Source: an uncultured bacterium (GTDB lineage Bacteria > Planctomycetota > DG-23 > SLPQ01). From it: a DNA stretch of 11,124 bases. The stretch is taken from contig CALMGO010000421.1 in NCBI GenBank assembly GCA_937863625.1, forward strand, positions 1 through 11,124. The letters are read 5' to 3'. The notes below the pieces were generated by a model, which was not told the DNA's origin, did no database searches, and was given only the letters and a program-made list of their open reading frames with translations. This document shows positions 7,245 through 11,124 of this stretch, in pieces. The stretch's first letter is position 1. Each line of letters opens with the position of its first letter. The position numbers and the translations under genes were made by a program.

Positions 7245-8090
7245 ATGTCTGAGCTGACAGTCGCTGTATTGCAGTTTTGTCCGGGGATTGATCAGGAGAG
7301 AAACCTTAAGACGGCAGGACGTCTTCTGGCTCAGGCGAGTTTTCGCGGGACGCGGTTGGCGGTATTGCCGGAGATGTTTTCTCGCTTTCTGCCGGCGGCC
7401 AAATGGCGCGAGAACGCCGAGGAGACCGGAGGCGCGGTTGAGAAGTTTCTGGCGGAGCAAGCCCTTGCAAACCGCATCTATCTTGTGGGCGGCAGTTACG
7501 TAGAGAAAACCGCTGAAGGGGAGTACTTCAATACATGCGCGGTTTTTACGCCCGAGGGGCAGCTCGCCGGACGCTACAGGAAAATGCACCTTTTCTGGAC
7601 GGATATCCCGGGCAGGACCCGCTACGACGAGAGGTCGTATCTGTCGGCGGGGGAGGGGCGGTTTTCGTTTGACGCCGACGGATTTCGGGTGGAGGTAGGT
7701 ATTTGCTATGACTTGAGGTTTCCGGAGTTTTTCCGACCGTCCGGCGGCAAACCTGCTGATATCTTCTGCCTGCCGTCGGCATTTATGGAGGCGACGGGAG
7801 CGGCGCATTGGGCATCGCTTGTGCGGGCGAGGGCGATAGAGAATCTCGCGTACTTTGCCGCGGCGGATACGGCCGGCACGCATTTTGACGTGGCGGAGCG
7901 GCCCGGCGAGAAGGTAAAGACATGGGGGCACAGTATGGTAGTAGGGCCGTGGGGGAACATTCTCGGCCAAGTGGACTCCGGCGAAGGAATGGCCGTGGCA
8001 GAGATCAGCCACGGGGACATCGCGCGCGCGCGGGCCAAACTGGCGGCGCTTGAACACATAAGGGATGACCTGTGGCCGAAGCGTCACTAA
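7245..8090 (+). CDS. Carbon-nitrogen hydrolase (nitrilase superfamily, Nit1/Nit2-like amidase)
   Basis: A 281-residue cytoplasmic amidase of the nitrilase superfamily. The catalytic triad is visible: E43 (LPEMFSRF), K113 (RYRKMHLF) and C154 (VGICYDLRFPEFFR). The stretch TGAAHWASLVRARAIEN (184-200) and GHSMVVGPWG (228-237) resemble Nit1 (deaminated glutathione amidase) and Nit2/omega-amidase, metabolite-repair enzymes that hydrolyse the amide of deaminated glutathione or of alpha-keto-glutaramate. Substrate cannot be chosen between these from sequence alone. The start is the ATG at 7245, with GGAGG at 7235-7239 five bases upstream; an in-frame ATG at 7233 overlaps that site and is less likely. 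It is the first gene of a plus-strand operon, and its last 19 bases overlap the comF gene, which implies coupled translation. Confidence 0.92.
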   Translation: MSELTVAVLQFCPGIDQERNLKTAGRLLAQASFRGTRLAVLPEMFSRFLPAAKWRENAEETGGAVEKFLAEQALANRIYLVGGSYVEKTAEGEYFNTCAVFTPEGQLAGRYRKMHLFWTDIPGRTRYDERSYLSAGEGRFSFDADGFRVEVGICYDLRFPEFFRPSGGKPADIFCLPSAFMEATGAAHWASLVRARAIENLAYFAAADTAGTHFDVAERPGEKVKTWGHSMVVGPWGNILGQVDSGEGMAVAEISHGDIARARAKLAALEHIRDDLWPKRH

Positions 8091-8836
8091 AGGTACTGGC
8101 AAGGGCCCTGACGGATGTCTTTCTGCCGAGGTTCTGCATAGCATGCGGGACACGCGTGGGCGCGGACAATCCGATGGACCTGTGCGGAGCATGCGCGCAG
8201 GCGATGAGGCCGGACTGGCAGAGGCCTTGCCCGCGCTGCGGCGCAGCGATGCCGGAGTACGGCAACTCATGCCCCAACTGCCACAATATGAGACTTGCGA
8301 TGGCGGCCTCGACGTCATTCGGAGTATATAGCGGCGTTCTTCGCGACCGCATAATCGATTACAAATTCAGCGGGACGAGGTATCTCGCGCGTACATTCGG
8401 TCACATGGCAGCGCTGGCGGCCAAAGACGCGTGGCCGGAGGTGGCGTTTGATGCCGTGGTGGCAGTGCCGCTTCACAGGGCACGAAGAGGCGAGCGCGGT
8501 TTTGACCAGTCAAGACAGATAGCGCACTATGCGGCGCGAGCGCTGGGGGTCAAAGACAGGTCGAGTGTCTTGAGGCGTTGTCGGGCGACGGAGAGCCAGG
8601 TCGGACTGACCAAGACGGCCCGGATGCGCAACGTCCGGGAAGCGTTTGTCGCGAAGGGGGTGTCCGGCATACTGGCGGCACTCGTGATTGACGATATAAT
8701 GACAACCGGTGCGACTGTATCAGAGGCGGCACGCGCGCTCAAGAGAGCGGGAGTCAAGACCGTGTATGCGACGGTAGTTGCGCGCACGGGCTTTGAGCGG
8801 GAAATATCGCCGCGAAAACTGGAAGCGTCCGTTTGA
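8072..8836 (+). CDS. comF: ComF family phosphoribosyltransferase-like protein
   Basis: A 254-residue ComF/ComFC/GntX-family protein. The N-terminus holds four zinc-ribbon cysteine pairs (C22/C25, C38/C41, C53/C56, C67/C70). The rest is a type I phosphoribosyltransferase fold with VPLHRARRGERGFDQS (132-147), TESQVGLTKTARMRNVREAF and the PRPP-binding loop LVIDDIMTTGAT (204-215). Relatives are needed for natural transformation in several bacteria, acting on incoming single-stranded DNA in the cytoplasm, but the family is also found in non-competent species. The start is GTG at 8072, with AGGG at 8061-8064, seven bases before it, inside the nitrilase gene; the overlap is 19 bases. The common ERGFNQ motif reads ERGFDQ here, a mild change. 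Ten bases separate it from the next gene, a GspF/PilC homologue. Confidence 0.92.
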   Translation: MAEASLKVLARALTDVFLPRFCIACGTRVGADNPMDLCGACAQAMRPDWQRPCPRCGAAMPEYGNSCPNCHNMRLAMAASTSFGVYSGVLRDRIIDYKFSGTRYLARTFGHMAALAAKDAWPEVAFDAVVAVPLHRARRGERGFDQSRQIAHYAARALGVKDRSSVLRRCRATESQVGLTKTARMRNVREAFVAKGVSGILAALVIDDIMTTGATVSEAARALKRAGVKTVYATVVARTGFEREISPRKLEASV

Positions 8837-8846
8837 GGGAGGTACG

Positions 8847-9857
8847 ATGAGACTCAGCCTGAAATCAATCGCCAGGTTTACCAGGCAGATGGCCACGTAC
8901 CAGGATTCGTTTGTGGATTTGAGAAGGGCGCTCGGCAGTCTCGCCAAAGGCACACCGGATGGGCGTCTGTCGAAGAGCATCGGGCGGGTTCTGGCAGGCA
9001 TAAACGCGGGCGATACGCTATTTGAGGCGTTTGACAAGGAAGGCGACCGCTACCCTCCTATATTCGTCAGGATGACGAAGGTCGGTGAAGAGAGCGGGAC
9101 GCTTCCGGTCATCTACAGGCAGCTTGGGGATTATTTCGACCAGCAATTGCAGATGCGGCGGCGCTTCACAATGCGCCTTATATACCCGTGCTTTATGATT
9201 GCGGCTCTTGTTCTCGTACATGCACTCCTTACGGCGGTCCTTACGACGCTGGCCGCGGGAGAAGGCGGATTTGGCGAAATGGAGCGGCTTTTTCTGAGGA
9301 CGCTGGGGATTGACGCGTTCATCCTTGCGGCAATCATCGCCACGATACTCCTCCTTCGCGCAGCACTCGTCGGGCGGGGGTTCACGGATGCGTTCATTCT
9401 GTTCATGCCTCCGCTGAGGGGGCCGATGCGGAAACTGGCTATTTCGCGGTTTTCGCTGTCGATGTATCTCATGACTGGCAGCGCAATAGGCCTGCCCGAG
9501 GCAGTGCGCGAGTCAGGTACGGCCACCAACAATGCGTATTTCGAATGGATGGCAGAAAAGGCCGCGGAGAAAATCGAGCAGGGAATGCCGCTGACTCCTG
9601 CGCTTGAGGAAATGGGGCTTTTCCCGGCGGAATATATCGACATCGTTTCGGTTGCTGAAGACAGCGGCAAGCTTTCCGAGAGTTTTCAGCGGGTGTCAGT
9701 GCACTATGCCGAGGACGCGGACATTTCGCTCAATCGCCTCGTGAGCGGGATTGCGTGGACCATATATGCGGTGGTCGGCGGAATAATGATTTTCTACATA
9801 ATCCGGATTTTCGCAGGCTATGTAGGTGCAATAAACCAGTTCTCAACCGGATACTGA
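8847..9857 (+). CDS. Type II secretion system F / PilC-like inner-membrane protein
   Basis: A 336-residue member of the GspF/PilC family, the polytopic platform protein of type II secretion systems and type IV pili that couples an assembly ATPase to pseudopilin or pilin polymerisation. Both homologous halves are present, each with the characteristic acidic motif: VGEESGTLP (79-87) and VAEDSGKLSESF (269-280). Hydrophobic segments lie near residues 112-136, 155-174 and 302-326. The ATG at 8847 is preceded by GAGGGAGG (8835-8842), which overlaps the comF stop; the open frame upstream of this ATG lies within comF. It is somewhat shorter than typical PilC (about 400 residues), mostly at the N-terminus. 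No ATPase, prepilin, prepilin peptidase or secretin is in the window, so its machine must be encoded elsewhere or it works in another setting. Confidence 0.9.
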   Translation: MRLSLKSIARFTRQMATYQDSFVDLRRALGSLAKGTPDGRLSKSIGRVLAGINAGDTLFEAFDKEGDRYPPIFVRMTKVGEESGTLPVIYRQLGDYFDQQLQMRRRFTMRLIYPCFMIAALVLVHALLTAVLTTLAAGEGGFGEMERLFLRTLGIDAFILAAIIATILLLRAALVGRGFTDAFILFMPPLRGPMRKLAISRFSLSMYLMTGSAIGLPEAVRESGTATNNAYFEWMAEKAAEKIEQGMPLTPALEEMGLFPAEYIDIVSVAEDSGKLSESFQRVSVHYAEDADISLNRLVSGIAWTIYAVVGGIMIFYIIRIFAGYVGAINQFSTGY

Positions 9858-9874
9858 GAGGAGGCGCTTTCAAA

Positions 9875-10606
9875 GTGGGACGATCTGCAACCAACAAGAT
9901 ATTCTTCAAGGGACTGGCGGCGCTCTTGCCGACGGCGGTTACGATAATCATCTTCGTGAAACTCTACGAGCTGCTTGAAAGCACTATCGGCAAGTGGCTG
10001 ACTTACCTCGTGGCGTACTGCATGTCACTTGTAATGCGTCGGCCGTACAAGGATCTCCAGGCCAGCGTGCCCTCTGTAATCGGCGTACTTCTGGCGATTG
10101 TGCTTATTTACTTCACGGGGCTCCTGCTCGCGCTCTTTATAGGACGCAAGATATGGGGAAGCGTGGAGGGGCGTTTGAGGCGCGTGCCTATCATCAATGC
10201 CATCTACCCCGCAGTGAAGCAGGTGACCGACTTTTTTCTGGAGGACAGCGGGCCAGCTTTCAGGAAAGTCGTCCTCCTGGAGTATCCACGCAAAGGGATA
10301 TACTCGATAGGGTTTGTAACGAGTCGAGCGTTTATCACTACGGAGGCTCTGGTGGGGGAGGACATGGTGACGGTTTTTGTGCCGAGTTCTCCGACACCTT
10401 TTACCGGATACTGCGTGCAGGCGAAGCGCTCGGAAGTACTCGAACTCGACATGTCGGTCGAGGTGGCGCTTAAATACATCGTTTCGGGCGGAGTGGTGCT
10501 GCCGGTTTCCGAAGGGGGGACCCTGGAGGAAATACCGGTCGCGGCAATCGCTAACGTCCAGGCTGAGGCGGACGCGCAAGATGAAGACCCCCATCGGGAA
10601 GAATGA
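9875..10606 (+). CDS. DUF502 family membrane protein
   Basis: A 243-residue protein of the DUF502 family, of unknown biochemical function. Start chosen at GTG 9875 with AGGAGG at 9859-9864, ten bases upstream; it is 17 bases after the secretion F-like gene. The open frame extends back to 9755 but that part lies inside the preceding gene. The N-terminus has FFKGLAALLPTAVTIIIFVKLYELL, the family's first membrane helix, and a second helix spans IGVLLAIVLIYFTGLLLALFIG. Then come the conserved VPIINAIYPAVKQVTDFF and a soluble domain with VFVPSSPTPFTGY and ending near SGGVVLP, all typical of DUF502. The acidic tail after about residue 220 appears extra. It overlaps the next gene by 26 bases. Membrane location is clear; the job is not. 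Confidence 0.9.
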   Translation: MGRSATNKIFFKGLAALLPTAVTIIIFVKLYELLESTIGKWLTYLVAYCMSLVMRRPYKDLQASVPSVIGVLLAIVLIYFTGLLLALFIGRKIWGSVEGRLRRVPIINAIYPAVKQVTDFFLEDSGPAFRKVVLLEYPRKGIYSIGFVTSRAFITTEALVGEDMVTVFVPSSPTPFTGYCVQAKRSEVLELDMSVEVALKYIVSGGVVLPVSEGGTLEEIPVAAIANVQAEADAQDEDPHREE

Positions 10607-11124
10607 ACGAGTTCTGAACCTCCTGGCGTATCTATTGGGCAGCAGGCGCGAGATGCCTTTCAGCGAGATAAGGGCGTCGGTGGACGGTTACAACGACGCA
10701 TGCACGAGTGAATCGACCGTCTCGCGGAGATTTGAACGCGACAAAGAAATGCTCAGGAGCCTCGGCGTAGAGATACTCTACACCGAGAACGCGGTCACCG
10801 GCTCGCAGGGATACAAGATACCCAAACCGGGCTCGTACATGGGCGAGGTCGAGCTCTGTGAGCGCGAGGTGAGGCTTCTTACCGTACTGGCGGCGTTTGC
10901 CGGCGGACGAAGCGCGGTGTTTGTCGACAACCTGGCCGGCGCGTGCCAGAAACTGCTCGCCCAGAGCGCGTTTTCTGAAAAGGCATCCGGACTTGCGTCA
11001 AAGCACTTGGTGTACCCCGCCAAGGCAACACTGAATCCGACACTTTCGCGCAATCTTCAAACGCTTGCCGAGGCGCTCGAACGGAGGCGCGCCGTAGCTT
11101 TCACCTATTACAGCATACACCGGG
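10581..11124 (+). CDS. WYL-domain transcriptional regulator, PafB/PafC-like (3' end outside window)
   Basis: The frame from the ATG at 10581 is open to the window edge, giving 181 residues. The N-terminus NERVLNLLAYLLGSRREM with EIRASVDGY and SRRFERDKEMLRSLGV (49-63) is the winged-helix region typical of WYL regulators, and resembles actinobacterial PafB/PafC, the heterodimer that activates DNA-damage genes in mycobacteria. A middle helical region follows. The end, ALERRRAVAFTYYSIHR, is where a WYL domain, a ligand- or nucleic-acid-sensing module, normally begins. The start lies inside the DUF502 gene (26-base overlap), with GAGG at 10565-10568, a rather long 12 bases upstream. It is the fifth gene of the operon; a tandem partner like PafC might follow beyond the window. 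WYL-type regulator is confident; the PafB/C likeness is by eye. Confidence 0.87.
   Translation, partial: MKTPIGKNERVLNLLAYLLGSRREMPFSEIRASVDGYNDACTSESTVSRRFERDKEMLRSLGVEILYTENAVTGSQGYKIPKPGSYMGEVELCEREVRLLTVLAAFAGGRSAVFVDNLAGACQKLLAQSAFSEKASGLASKHLVYPAKATLNPTLSRNLQTLAEALERRRAVAFTYYSIHR

Noticed and set aside
7125..8318. Long open frame of 397 codons on the minus strand, antisense to the nitrilase and comF genes
   Set aside because: It runs opposite two clear enzyme genes with intact catalytic motifs, has an arginine- and proline-rich composition typical of a GC-rich shadow frame, and resembles no family I know.

Overview
The window is GC-rich and densely coding. It comes from a bacterium with an outer membrane: it carries adjacent genes for both LptF and LptG, the inner-membrane permease pair of the lipopolysaccharide export machine. 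It also carries histidine biosynthesis (hisB) and a ketol-acid reductoisomerase homologue, so it looks like chromosome of a free-living, biosynthetically capable organism rather than a mobile element. No transposase, phage gene, tRNA, rRNA or CRISPR array was seen. Lineage cannot be fixed from the sequence alone. The LptFG pair together with a PafB/C-like WYL regulator and a DUF502 protein suggests a little-studied diderm phylum, but this is only an impression.

Layout. (1) Positions 2-2215, + strand: the C-terminal part of a YhaN-type, Rad50/SMC-like ATPase whose start lies before the window. (2) Positions 2295-3104, +: a xylose-isomerase-like TIM-barrel sugar phosphate isomerase/epimerase, with its own likely promoter in front and a strong intrinsic terminator behind. 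(3) Positions 3172-4128, +: a divergent ketol-acid reductoisomerase. (4) Positions 4125-7079, - strand: a tight lptF-lptG-hisB operon that converges on the reductoisomerase so closely that the two stop codons overlap. (5) Positions 7080-7244: a divergent promoter region with one good sigma70-like promoter facing each way. (6) Positions 7245-11124, +: a five-gene operon with overlaps or very short gaps: nitrilase-family amidase, ComF-type phosphoribosyltransferase, a type II secretion F/PilC-like membrane protein, a DUF502 membrane protein, and the N-terminal part of a WYL-domain regulator that runs off the right edge.

How the genes may work together. LptF and LptG form the LptB2FG extractor that lifts LPS from the inner membrane; hisB downstream appears to be co-transcribed with them although the function is unrelated. 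The right-hand operon mixes a metabolite-repair-like amidase with two genes of competence flavour (ComF, and a GspF/PilC fold) and a regulator resembling the DNA-damage activators PafB/PafC. A link to DNA uptake or DNA damage is a hypothesis only.

The most interesting single gene is the reductoisomerase. It keeps the metal-binding acidic residues and the lysine of the active site but has lost four histidines that are nearly invariant in IlvC, as well as the usual C-terminal tail. This suggests a paralogue with altered chemistry or substrate. There is no gene-free stretch longer than about 165 bases.
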